A stretch of DNA of 64,000 bases. Origin: Beroe forskalii (lineage: Eukaryota > Ctenophora > Nuda > Beroida > Beroidae). The notes under the pieces are model-generated. The model did not search any database, was not told the DNA's origin, and was given only the letters and a program-made list of their open reading frames with translations. The stretch covers positions 71,849 to 135,848 of the forward strand of contig WFMF01000178.1 of NCBI GenBank assembly GCA_011033025.1, read 5' to 3'. Shown piece after piece: positions 19,301 to 32,800 of the stretch; within the stretch, counting starts at the first letter, position 1, and each line of letters begins with the position of its first letter. A program made the position numbers and the translations under genes.

Positions 19301-22300
19301 TAGCTTCCAATACTCCAGGGCGTTATTCGGTCATTAGTACCGGCAATCAAGCAATCAGGGGTAGCTATTACTGCTTAACTAATTGTACCGGGCCCCAATA
19401 TACTACTTGTAAGTCCTGATTATCAGATAACCTGCACATTGTGAGTGTGATGGTGACAAAGTAAGCCTCCGATTATAAACCCTGATTATGCGCCTCCAAT
19501 AGGCAAGTTTCAAGGCACCATGGTAACAATAGGGCTCTCTCACCAGTTCTTGGAGCTATGTAATTGTTCTGACAGTTATAATAGAGGCACATAGTAGGTG
19601 CACAATAAACAGGGGCTGTAACAGGGTCTATTATAATCGTAAGCAGGGGATGTAACCAGGCCTAAAAACGCAATAGGGACAGATCTCACTGCATTTCTAT
19701 TAGCATGAAATTAAAGTCACTATCATGGCTTAGAATGCATGGTAGCAGCAATGCAAGAGCTGGAACCTTGCATTGCTGCCAGTAACACCTTTCATTTAGG
19801 TACTAGTGTAGGTGGAGGAAGAGGTACCAGAGAAAAGCTGATGAGGTTCACCTTTTTGCAACGAAACACACAATTCGACGCTTGTTAAAATCACTCGTAA
19901 TGCACGATGCACAGTGTTGATGTACAGACAGAATAAATAGGCGGTTAAGATGGCGTCATCATCACAGCAAAGAGTGGTAAGTTAGTGATGCCAGTGCGGC
20001 TTTTTAGTACGAGGGGTCTGTGAGAATTGAGATGACTGTACTATGATTATATATAGCTTAAAACCCATTGCATTTAATGGACGATTAACCAATAGCAATT
20101 AGCAGTGTACTAAGCCTCAGAAGCAGTATTGTAGTACAGGTGAATAGCTGCATAGCGCAGGAGTACCATGGTGACGAAGGAATGCCATGGTGATGGAGAT
20201 AAGAATCATGATATGAAGCAGTTAATGGCATGCGGAGTTTAATGGGTGTGCAGGACTTCCACAATGGTTTCGGATAACGGTTCTGATTGTCGGACATAAT
20301 TATGGGTACAAGGACATCCAGTGCCAATTTCCAATTTTTGCCAAGTTTTTGGGCCAAATGGGCTCAAAAATTTTTGGGGGCTTATATCAAAAATGGCGTT
20401 TCTGTGGGTTTTTGTGAGGTTTTTATATGGGCTGAAATAGCCCACACGGGCGACATTAGAAGCCTCACACGGGCAATGTTGGATCTATGGAGTCAAAACC
20501 ACCGTCAAAATTTTGGTAAAATATGTCCTAGTCAACTCGTATCAGGCCTGTCCCCCTGATAAAACATAGGTACAGTAAGCTAGAATGGCTGCAGAAGGAA
20601 GTAATAGCTAGTAGAGGCAGTAAGTAAATATATAACAGACGTTAATACCGTTGCAACTATCTGAACTATGATATTTAATTCTGATCATGCAATAAGGCTA
20701 CTGGAGGCTAACCAATAGGATCCATCTGTCAATCGGATGTGGCCAATGAAATGAAGCCTTGCCAGCCAATGGCAGAGCCGAGTATGTTGAACAAATTTGC
20801 TAATCATGACATAAAGTCAGAATTTATTAATCGTTATACTGCTAATCTGTAATTATATGTGACGCAAGACTGCTCACACGGCCTTACAACAGGAAAAATG
20901 CGATGATACAAATCCGTAAACCATGAGCGATATTCACGCCTTCCAATTCGTGGCCCGTGGAAAGCAATAAGTGATGCGACAATTACACATTCCCAGCACA
21001 GACCGCAGATTAGTAAGAATAAAGGTGGGTATAATCAGCTAATATTAACATTCAGTAATCAGTAGATGCTTCCTTTCTGCTTATTTACCCACTGCTTCAG
21101 CCATCAGTAGACGGCTGCGTGTAGAAGCATAGGGAGGGCTGCCCTTTCTCAGCGGATATGTGTGTAGGGATATTACATGAAACACATGGGAAAAAGATCT
21201 GAACTGAACTACTGAAGAATTAGAGAGGAAGGAATTCATGATTATAACCGGTTTTAATCAATTATGAAGTGGGAATAGATACAAAGTGCAATTTTACAGA
21301 TAATTCATGCATTGCAGCTTGAATTAGGATCAATGGTGAATCCCCACATTATTACATAAGGAATAACAAACTCAAGCATTTTGATTGAATTCAAGCATTT
21401 TAGCATAGGGGAAAACATCCAAGGATGGGGTGGTCCAAAAGTTGATCTAATTTCATACCCCAATTGTAGCAAAACTACACAAATCTTTGAGTTTGATAGA
21501 ATCCAAGCACTGCCTCGAGAGAAGATATGCATAATGCATAATGTACTGTACTTCATGTAGTGGTGCAGGAATTCAAGGTTTGGACTCCAAAGAAATATTC
21601 GATCTTGGTTAACACATGGAGTTTTCTACAAATAGAAACTACATTAATCCAACTTTGACTTTGACTTTTTCTCGCCCAGTTATGGCAAAGAAAATGCAAT
21701 ACAATGCAATTACATGTGCCGAAAGAACCACTATCATGATGCTACTTGTAACCACTACAGTTACTTGTAATAATGGCAAAACTCTCACACATTGAAATGC
21801 TTTGTAGATTATGATAGTGTTTGAACTTTTGAAATATCTGAGAGAGAATTATAAACAGGGAATATTGCTCATGATGTCCTATGTTTGACCTTTAAAAGAA
21901 GTACACTATATCCGCGCAGGAAGAAGCAAGCTAAAGCTGGAAATAAAGCTGCGTGTGACCGGACGTAAACTGCCTGATGATGCAGCACCCCTTATTATCA
22001 GCATGCGATGATAGCAATGACGTGAATCCTGGAGTATTGTTAGGGGGAGGAGGGGTATACACCTCCTCCCTCAGTAATTATTCAATAATCAGCTATACAC
22101 CATGATCGGTTATCCACTGTCATTCGCTTCCCTCCCTCTCTCCCCTGCAGGCAGTGTGTATAGGCAATGTGATGTCATCAAGTGACTCACTTCTAGTCCT
22201 GATGATGACATCACTCTCTCACACCTGTTGTAAGTATACAGCATGAAGCGTTATACAGGGACCTGGCACTGCAGAAATTACTCTGCTCAGCATGTGAGGA

Positions 22301-22940
22301 CTGAGTATACGAGTCCTAGTAAAGTGTGGGGTCTACGACTCCTCAAAGTCTTATTATGCATTATATGTATGCAGAACACTCGATTTCTGAAGGGGTTTGA
22401 AAAAGATGCGCAAAATTGTCTACTTTTAGAATCTACAAAAAATCTACAAAAAAAATCTACAAAAAATTGATGGATGTAGAAAGTTGATGAGTGAATAATA
22501 AACCCACGCTTTTTTCAAGCCCTCTTATCGAGTGGTGTACACATTTGTCCGCCGTCAGATCCGAAGATAAAGCTAAATGGACCATTGGTCATGGGCATTG
22601 GACAAACTTCAAGATAAGTGGTACATGGTTTGTGGAAATAACGGCGCCAATTGAACTTGTTGACAACAGAAGAAGGGTCAAATACCTCCTACTATACTTT
22701 CTACAGAGCATTGGTCTTATACAACTGGCAATTCATAGAAAGCATGGCTGGAAATGGGCTAATACAAAATAATTTTTACAAGGGCTAGCTGATCTAACAG
22801 TAACAAAACATTTGTAGTGAACAACTCGAGGGTAAAAGCCAAATTCAACCCATGCCCACGAATTGAAGTTACACTACTATTCTGAGTGCGATGGCTGTTG
22901 GAGTCACCAAAAAGCCTCTTTATATATGCTTACGTCTCAA
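16379..22940. other. Long stretch without a recognised gene
   Basis: Open frames are short and none shows a known domain or paired splice signals. A 14-bp tandem repeat (ATAAAGCACAGGGG) lies at 16580-16625. CRE-containing palindromes occur near 17297, 17495, 19950 and 22160. Near 20330-20400 there is a patch of GGCCAAATGGGC-like sequence related in style to 52.2-52.9 kb. Confidence 0.45.
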
Positions 22941-22944
22941 GATG

Positions 22945-24640
22945 AAGAAGAAGAAGTCGCAAATTCTGTATGTTCTCTGTACATCACGCCCCATGGCAAC
23001 GCGCGCGCAATGTGGGAAATTGCACGTGCAGATTAACTGCGGTGCGTACGTTCATTTCAGTTCAATGCTGTTTTAATTTTGGTGCTCCATAACTTTTGAA
23101 TTTGATCTGATTGAAATTTTTTGATGCAGTAAGAAATATTCTATATTTAAATTTGCGAACGAGGTGCTTCGTAGCAGCGCCGAGTGAGCAGTGTATTTGT
23201 TTGTTGTAACGGCGGAAACATCTTCGTAATGCAGGCGCATTTACGAATACGATTTGTGCGGGTTACCATGGTGACACGTGCTAGAAGAATCACGCGCGGT
23301 AAAATTTGAATTTCATAGATTAAATCTGCGAGCTCTGAGTGAGCCGTGTACCTTATCTGACATAATTAGCATGGACAATACATTCACACTGATCACCTCA
23401 GCATGAATATTAATGTCCGTGAAATTTTGTCCGTGATTTTCAGGTCCGTGAACATTAATTCCGGTATTTCTTCCTAAAATTTCTAAGGTAGAGACACAAA
23501 ATTTGTGACTTCATCTCTTTAAATGCACAAATAATAAAAGGAAATTAAAAGGTGTAGAGAAAAAGCTCTAACTAAACCTGCCTCCCCTGTACTGGAATTA
23601 TTAACCCCATATTCTCAGATTAGAACGACTGTTGCTCACGTGAGCACGTGTACTATTTTGGTTGGTTCTATCGCAATGATTGGACCCTATTACCCTGTGT
23701 CTCATTGTGATTGGTTCTCCTTCAGTTGCTTTTAAACTGCTCAATTCTCAAAGACGCTCAATTCCAATATTATTTAAATGTTGGCTACTTTTAACCGGTC
23801 TGAAGGGAATGTTATAAATATAATTATTTTCAATTGTCTGGGTCCAACTTCTTTGGCGCCTTAAACCCTTGTATAACAAAAGGATTCATAATTTCAAGAG
23901 ATTTGGCCAACAAACCGAAGCAGAATAAGAATTGGCGTTCCGTGTATTTGCAAAATATAATAAGCTCTAAACTTAATAATATTAGAAAATATTACTCTAC
24001 GCAACAGTAAACTACGTTATCAGAACTGAAGCTGAGAGGTTCCGTTCAGACCGAACAGCTATTGTGTCAAATGTTGGTTTATACAAAAGTGTGTTTCTCA
24101 ATACAACCCCAGATTATCAGACTTAACTGAAGTATCGGATAATTATTCATGGGTTGAATAATCTCTAATACAATTTCGCATTCTCTGTACTATTATTATT
24201 ATTATTTTTTGTACGTCGTAACGTTTTTAGGGTGCCAACGTGCAGTATGGATATAGGCGCGCGCATTGCTATGGTTGCATATTGAATATGTTGCTCCATA
24301 ACCTTTTGATCTAAATTGAAATTTTTTGATGCGGTAAAAACTATTTGGCTGATTTGAATTGTGATGGTTGAAATTTGCGAACGAGTTGCTGCTTAGCAGC
24401 GCTAAGTAAGTTGAGTATTAGCAGGCCCAACGAGCCTGCTAGTCTTACTTATAAAGTCGCAAATTCTGTAAGTTCTCTATTGCGCGTGTTGCTATGGTAA
24501 TTGGTGATTGCGCGCAAAAACTGCATGTGCATTTTAATTAATAAAGAATCTGCCATATCGTCATTGTGTATTTTGAAAACGTTTCAACTGTTTTAAGTCA
24601 TAATTTATGTTCTCAATGGAATTTTCGAGTTCGGTAAAAA
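22945..24640. repeat. Three related dispersed repeat copies
   Basis: Segments at 22945-23190, 24235-24420 and 24462-24640 share GTCGCAAATTCTGTA, GAAATTTTTTGATGC and AAATTTGCGAACGAG in matching order. They are decayed copies of one interspersed repeat, with no coding sequence recognised. Confidence 0.65.
23351..23475. mobile_element. Second copy of the CGGACATAATT MITE
   Basis: It begins CCTTATCTGACATAATTAGC and carries GTCCGTGA-type internal repeats and the shared block TCACCTCAGCATGAATATTA, corresponding to the inverted sequence at 16320-16345. Confidence 0.55.
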
Positions 24641-26753
24641 AAGTTTACGGCAGTAGACTATCAACTCTAATCACTATTGTAGGAGAAACTAGGTAATACT
24701 TGAACATTTTGTTCCAATTCCATTGTGAAAATCAGCGATAATTCTTTCGTATCAAGATATTTGTAGTTTTGATGGTTTGCTGCGAAGATTCGACAGAAGG
24801 AGGAATTTTCAAGTGATTTAAATGAGGTCATTATATGTGTTCGTTCTATAATGATGGTCAAATGAAATTAACAGTACATAAGCCAAATAATAAAAGTTTC
24901 ATCTGATCTTCATTAACTGGCCTTTAATTTAATCGGCCTCACTTTAACCGGCCATTTTTTTAACCGGCCCTTTGGACAAAAATAAAATTTCAAAGTCGTT
25001 TTTGTCCTTAAGGGCCGGTTAAATAAGGTTAAATAACGAACTTCGTTATATCTACGGCTACCTTATTGTTTTGAGCCTTTCACCAACAGGCCCGATACCT
25101 ATGTCCTATATAAACCCTGTAGGCAGCAGGGCAAATCCCCACAGTGGTTGCTACCAGATAGATCATGTAAAAAAGTGAAAATGTCTTGAATTTGGGGTTA
25201 TGTTGAGAAACACACTTCATGTATAAACCATGTAACCAACATTATGGAAATCGAATCAACTCCCTCGAAACCATTGTGCACACGCCCTGCATGCACTGTG
25301 GACAATAAATCAGAATTTTTGGAGTATTTTTCGGCAAAGTTTGGCAAACTATGGCAAGCTTTGGCAGACACTTTATTTGGCGAACTCCAAAACAAGTGGA
25401 ATCATTTGCCAAAGTTTGCCTTACCCCCCCCCCCTACGTCTACCAATTGTTGGAGAGATTCATAAAAACACGTTAATTTACAATAACGGTTCTTGTATTT
25501 ACGGTTACCTTCGACATAAATTTTATCGAAAGATCATCGAAATTGCGCGTATTTGTCAATCCCTCCATCGATCGCGGATCGAGCAATCTAATTCTACGTG
25601 ACGCAAGATTACGTTTACAGTGTTTTTGTATTTTTTGTTTTTGTGGAACATCAGAGAATAGTCAGGTGTTTATCCACTATAAAATTGTACTAAAATCTAA
25701 GAACATAAACAGTATAAACGTCAATATCTTTATATTATACTCCCTTTGCAAAGTTATATATCGTCTCAATATAAAACGTAACATTATTCATGCATTCATC
25801 AATGCAAATGCAATTCATACTTGGATATATCATAACCGTGTACTTGAAGTTGAAATTTTACGTATTTCACAGCACAAGACATCTCGAGCCAAAATATATC
25901 ACGTGAAAGCTACCACTTCGCGACCTATAAAGTCTGCATGTCATTCTGGCATTCTTGCCACAAACTAAGATGGGTGACGTTAATACAGTATTTTATTTTT
26001 ACACGTGTTTTGCTTACAAAGTTCGAGTAAGCAGGGCACTTGTTAAAATACTGCACAAACCTTCTGCTAGAATGCTCTAAATGATAGGCAAACTTTAGTT
26101 CGTATGGTTTTCATATCAAATGAATTATTTACGATTATTAAATCGCACTAAAACATATCCTCACTTTAAGATTCATAAAATATGAAAGATATAATGCTTA
26201 TCGTTTGCCGATGAACATTTAAAATGCTTAAATTAATATTGTCTTATATAACCCAGGATTAAAATACGTCAGTTCTCAACTATTAACAACTCACGAACTC
26301 AGAACTTCATTGTAAGTCCCGTTCAAACCGCTCATTATTTTAACCTTTTTATCGTTTAGGGCGGTAGGGGTAACGGTGCCGATACAAAATAAATTGAAGT
26401 AGAATCTTTTCACAATATGTCAATATTCTGTAGTAAGGATATATTCTGGTTTTGATGTTCTGATCTCTTTCAGTTCTTGATGTTAGTTTTGTATAATATT
26501 GTTCATGTCAACTCGAACATCTTGCAATCCTGTGGATTACATTTGCACCCCTTTCGAGCTGAGTGTTCACTATAATCTACTGCTCTTTACGTTTCAGGCA
26601 TCACTTAATCCGTCATGTAGTCCTCCCCATCAGTAAACTGAATCTTCACTGCTTTGAGACTTCAGTAGACTCAGGTATGACATGAGCATTATGTCATTAT
26701 CTCACATGATCACCATGTCAGGTATCACATCATGACGTCATTGGACCACCATG
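24641..26753. other. No gene recognised; 3' flank of the homeobox gene
   Basis: The longest open frame in the window (25543-25968, 141 codons) lies here but resembles nothing known and has AT-rich chance composition. An AATAAA on the minus strand at 25997-25992 could serve the homeobox gene about 760 bases after its stop. A GGCCGGTTAAA-type repeat lies at 24930-25030. Confidence 0.4.
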
Positions 26754-26844
26754 TCATTGGATCATGTGATCCGTGTCACAGGACATCAGCAGACTGCCTC
26801 TGTTTCCTTGCTTCATCATTGCCTTTTCTCTCCTCCATTTGGTT
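26754..26844 (-). CDS. Homeobox gene exon 7: end of homeodomain and stop
   Basis: Acceptor TTTTTCAG, then one base completing arginine 53, then [13 protein letters not shown] and a short tail ending DHMIQ and TGA. The phase and the TKWRR motif together place it firmly as the missing end of the homeodomain, although it lies 4.7 kb from exon 6. Confidence 0.88.
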
Positions 26845-29800
26845 CTGAAAAATAGCGTTTTTAAGGAACTTTTAAGTATGGATAATTTGAAAAAGCATTT
26901 AAAAAAGTGGTGGAATGTAGATGGAGATGAATGGGCAACAATTAAGCTGCTTTTAAGAGTATATATAAGTTACTAGCATGGTTACAGTGTACTGGTGTTA
27001 TTAAGATGAGTGAGGTTCCAGGTTCACTCAGTGAGCAATGTTTTCGCTGCTAGGACATAGTAGCTACTGTTTACTAGTGGTGAAGTTAGAATGGACTGTT
27101 TAATAGGATTGACAGCAATGGACCAGGTGATGCTACCCTTCATTCCTTTATTTGAAAAGTTTCAATTGAGTGTTTTTGAATGTTGCGCGTTATTGTAGGG
27201 CTGCCCTGGAAACCGCTAATAGTCTGAAATGTTATCGCAGTGGGGAGACCTCAGGAGTGCGCTATCCAGCCTCATTCCCTTTTAAAAGAGGAATAAACAC
27301 TCATTAATCCAGACCCTTATCTCGCTTAAAGTTGAGTAGGAAACAATTCATCATTTTATCGTCCCCAAATTCAATCAATTTAAATTATATTTTATTTGAT
27401 ATATTTGCGGTATTCCGCATCACATAATGTTTGAACGATGTTCTACGACTTCACCTTCCCTTACTGTTATCGCCTCAGATAAGTGAATTTAGTGTTGATT
27501 TAGGGCTCGTAGAAGTAGACATGGCCGACAGCACGGCTTCTCTCCCTCTCTCTCTCACTTGAGTACCCTGAGTACTTGTTAATTATCTTAAGAGGATTGA
27601 CTGTGCACCCCGCGCCTCCCTCTCACAACATCACGTGATCTGTCACGTGACCCTTCTTCCATCAACACACTCACGTGATTCTAACTTGTTTCCATGGCGC
27701 TGCACGTGCGATCCTGACAAGTGGGTGGTAGAAACATTCGCCAGACACTGAGGCAGGAAGAGAGGCGGATCAAGTGCACTGTCAGAGGAGCTGGGTCAGC
27801 AACTCAACACTCTAAAGCGTGGTAATGACGTCACTCTGAACCACTTATCAGAAGACAGTCATGAAACAGAGGACTTGAGTAGCTGTGAAATACTAGGGGT
27901 AATTGATCTCAGTTCTCGTGAAATGGATGAGTCTAAAAAGGAGAAGTCTGCAGGCCCCTTAGAGGGCTTCTATCCCCCGAATCCTAATCTGTCTGATGCC
28001 CCCATTCTATAGTGTGTCGTTGTGCAAGGTTTTATCTTAATAATTTGCAATTCATTTTCACAGTCCTTCCGCACATTGATCATTGCACTAATTGATTTTC
28101 AATATCTCTCTGTCTAAATGGAATATATTATTTGAATGTGTGTCTGAAACCATTGTTTAGGTACTGTGTGTTCGCAATACAGGAAACTCAGATTCTGTGT
28201 TTCATCACAATGCTGCAAAATGAGCACTAATAACTGCACAGGGAGTTAGAGATATGAGCAAGAAGTCAGTGATGGTCAGTGTAACAGTGATAGTTCATGT
28301 CAGGTACAAGTATAGTGGTCTGAAGAAGCTCTATGTACAACATGAGATAACCAGTAACACATGCAGACAGGTACTAGACGATTGGTTACCAAGACACTAG
28401 ACGGTGTTACTAAGAGAGTAGACACTATTGACTATAGGTCACTTTGGCACAGACACTGTCACCATGACAACACAGCAACACCGACAAGGGGAGACTGGGA
28501 CAGCCTCCCTCCCTGTCACACCCTACTCAATCCTTCCTTCTCCACTCCCCACTCCATCCTATTCCCAATTCCTAAATGGTCAAGTGGAAGTATGAATTGA
28601 AATAATTTCAACCTTGATGGCCAAAAATTTTAATATGTCCACCATTTGTCCCTTTACATCTTTCAAACTTTGATTCCCTAATCCCTCTCATCCAGTCCCT
28701 CGCCCCTTCTCTTCTCCCTCATTCCCATTCCCTCCCCACCACACTCCCATTCCCAAATCACTCGTTCCCTCGACACATCTCCCCTATCCCTCCCATTCCC
28801 TATTTCAAATCTTACTCCTTCCCTCGACGCTCCCATTTCTCCTCTCCCTACTAATTCCCATTCCCCAACCAGTAATCACTCCCCTCACTCCCTACTTCAA
28901 TTCCCTAATCACTCCCTCATTCTCCTTCAGTCCTTCCCTCCCCACCTCCACTCCCAATCTTTCCCTTCCCTCAGTGGATACATTCTTCCCGCACTCTAAA
29001 CCAGAGATTGGTTTCTGTCACAACATGCAAATGACCCCTTACTCCCTCTCTCCCCACTCCCTATTCACTCATCACTCCCTATTCCCTAGTCACTTCTCAC
29101 TCCCTTCCCTCCACTCACTACTCAGTGGTTTCCGCACTATAAAGCAGGGATTGTGTTACGAGACAAAACGTGCAAATGACCCCGACTCACTCCTTCTCTC
29201 CCCACTCCCAGCCCCTATTCCCTCCCACTCATTCACTCACTCCTTCCCTTCCACTCCCACACGCTGTTCCCTAATCACTCCCTTCCCTCCGCTCAGTGGA
29301 TGCATTTTTCCCGCACTATAACCAGGGATTGTGTTACGAGACACAACGTGTAAATGACACCCCCTTACTCCTTCCCTCTCCACCCCACTCACTCACTCCC
29401 ACTCCCTTTTCCCTAATCACACCTACTCCATATTCCCTAATCACTCCCACTCCCACTCCATGTTCCCTAATCACTCCCTTCCTTCCGCTCAGTGGATGCA
29501 TTCTTCCCGCACTATAACCAGGGATTGTGTTACGAGACACAACGTGTAAATGACCCTCTCTCATCACCTACTTGGGAGTACTGTATCCTGTATGGGGTGT
29601 TTAACAGTGCATCATCGTCACGTGACTATCCCGCCTCCCACTTTACGGTATAAACACAACCTCCTATTCTCTCAGCTCAGTATATAATATATATTTTCAA
29701 AAAGCGGGGACTTTATATTTTTCTGTTATAAGTCGCCGAATAATTACTGATAAATTGATATTTAATTCTTAACGTCGGCTTTTCATCCTCTACTGCTCCG

Positions 29801-32800
29801 AGCTAAATGCCACGAATTAAATGGAAATTATCGAGAAAATTAATGCAGAAGTTAGGAGTAACTTTAACAAAATTCAGAACATTTACTCATATTTAAGAAT
29901 ATTATATGACAAGTTGCGTTCTTTTATTCTTAATTTAAACCCCAGTAAAACAGAATTATTCTCTCACGTGTACCGCGAGGCACATTGAAATTGTTTTCTT
30001 TTTCAAAATATGAATTACTTATACTAAATGACCAGGTTTTTTCGGCACAAGCAAAATAGCTCTTTATATTTAACGAATATGGAATACAAGTCTCTGTTGT
30101 ACCTAGCCCAGATAACTGGATAACTGCATGTCACCTCCAAAAACAAGACGCCATTAACACGCTATACAGAGCATCAATTAGACCTCCCAGCACTCCCACT
30201 TTTCTGTGACGTCATTATCACATGTTTACATGGGGCATTGATGACGTCACAATGGTCATTTCTAACTCACGGCATCTGCAGTCCGGGGTTTTACCAGAAA
30301 CTACAAGCCGTATTAATGCCTTAAACTGAAATAAACAGCTTGCGCTAGGCTGCAATGAATTAACTGCTGTCACTTTGCAAGTTTAAACTGAAAATGATTT
30401 GGCCTCTACTCAGCTTAATTGGCCTTAATTTAGTTTTTGCCAGTTTTTTAGGTGTTACAAAACTATATACTATATTATGTATACAAAGTAATGGAAATGT
30501 TTTGCCGTGCATGCAGAGCTGTTGTAAAAACGCTGGTGATGGCTATCGATATGTGCTGCTAATGAAAGTACACAATTACTCTACGCCAATTAGTGCGCAT
30601 AATCTCTGATCATTTCCCAGCTCTGACGATTTTATCTCGTGCAATCCTTAAATTGACTCCGATTAACTGCTCTAATTGATTCTTGAGAGCCGTTGCATTG
30701 GGAAAACTCCACTTATAATTGACGGAGTGTGACACAAAGAACTGCGACATTGTTGACAAGCGTCAATAATAGAATAATTAGCCGTCATGTAAATAAACAC
30801 AATTACAGGAAGACGTGTGAAATAAGGGAAATCTATCCAATTGTTATTGAAATCAACCAGGCACACGACCTGAAAACACGGGAGAATAGTAGTTTTTTAG
30901 AATTTATTAGTGTTTTACGGAGTACAGTAATAAGATGTGGCCTGTTTGAAGTTCAAGAGATTAACAATTTATGACAATACGAGGGTTTTGAAATGCGTCA
31001 GCTGGTGTAGAGCGTTGATTGATTTAAGATTTCACAGTTTTCATTCGATATACAACAATTTGAAAAGGATGTCTAGGTCAGCAAACTGATCTAGGAGTAG
31101 TTATTGGGTGAATGGCTGAATGCATCTACTTGGTTTTTGGGGTTATCCCGTTATGGAGCGGAACAGAATGAGCCTAAGCCCTCGAGATTGATATTAAGAA
31201 ACTGATTTTTGAGCAAATTGAAATACAGTTTGGAGCAAATACAGTTTTTTCATCAAATTTTACCTATTCCTATATTGGCACTAAGTTCGTAATCAAACTT
31301 TAAAATATACCCTTGTGTTTTGATAATGAAATGAGAGAAAGTGATCATGTGTTTTCTGTACAGGTTAAATGAATATGAATGGTAAACAACTAAAAAACCG
31401 ACAAAAAAGGCCGGAACATTCTGAATCTATGAATCTAAATCTTGATTAATCTAGCAATAAAAGCATGATAAAGCATGATAAAGCATGATAAAGTGTAAAT
31501 TGGTGAGTAAATTACCTGCGGTTTTGGAACCATATCTTGACTTGGCACTCTGTCATCTGGAGAGCTGCAGCCAGCAGAATCCTATCGTGGGTGCTCAGGT
31601 ACTTCTGAAATAGAAAAACATCAGGATATAGATAGCGAATCAATAGATAAGGGGCATATTCAGCTGATCAGACCTTTATCATTCAATCAGAATTAGGACT
31701 CGCGAATTTTGAATAAGCCACCGTCGAATCAAATTCGTGTTCATATCAATGCTGGTTTTTGAGACCTTCATCAATTTAAAACGCCAACAATAAATCAAAT
31801 ACCAGTATCAATCCATGGATGTTTTATCAAATCCCCCCCATAACCAATATTATCTATCATGAACTTTTCGACCGAAATCCTTAAAGTTGCTTATTGCATA
31901 AATTGGGGAAATTAGGTGACAGGCATTAAATTCTCCATTACCCCCTCCCACATGAAATTAATTCGGATAATGCTGCAGGAGCATTAATCTAATTACCCGC
32001 GTATCAACATGCCACTGGTGACTGGGTGCTATGTTCTGGAATGCACCACTGAATTCTTAGCTAGTTGCCGGTGAGAATATGGGGCAGGGGAGCAGAGTTT
32101 GAGGGATGACAGTTCTGGAAAATGGGGATGAGCATTGGGGATATATTATGACGTAGAGTACTGGAAAATTGGGATGAAAATTTAATATTTACTGATTCAC
32201 GGATTTGGGGGATGTATGACTTTGTGAATTGGCTAGGGATTAGGGGAGTGTATGACTTTGTGAAATTCCTAGAGATTAGGAGCTGTATGACTTTGTGAAT
32301 GGGTTAGGGATTGGGGGATGTATGACTTTGTGAATAGGTTAGCAATTGAGGGATGCATGACTTGGTGAATGGGTTAGGGAGGTTATAACAGAGCGCGTGT
32401 CAACACGAAGCAATGTGGAATGCATAAACGGTTAAACTTTAATCTTCACTAATCCATATAGAATGTGATTGACTCCACTTAGTGCACCTGTTAAACCAAT
32501 CAATAGTTTAAATTGTGGCTTAACACCTACTTATATTAACTGTGAGCGTGAATAACTGCCATGGCTATGGCTATGGATATCTGGACTTCAGCAAACTATA
32601 AACCTATGATTTCACCACACAGATTTACAGAATAATTTATAGCATTAACCAAGGAATTTATTGGTTCAGTAATGGAAATACCGTCCAATAATAATACATA
32701 TATTCCACAAAAATGCGGAAATAATAGAGTATTTGGGCAGGAAAGTCGTATTCGTATTCTTCTTTTATCACTTCTCAGAGCTAAGCACTGGTTGCTCTCA

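Noticed and set aside
25543..25968. 141-codon open frame, the second longest in the window
   Set aside because: No recognisable domain, AT-rich chance-like composition, no splice or start context, and the single-frame start lies in noncoding-looking sequence.
27755..28011. Plus-strand open frame ending [10 protein letters not shown]...DAPIL
   Set aside because: It reads well, but it lies in intron 6 of the minus-strand homeobox gene, has no convincing acceptor, and overlaps a copy of the CRE-type repeat.
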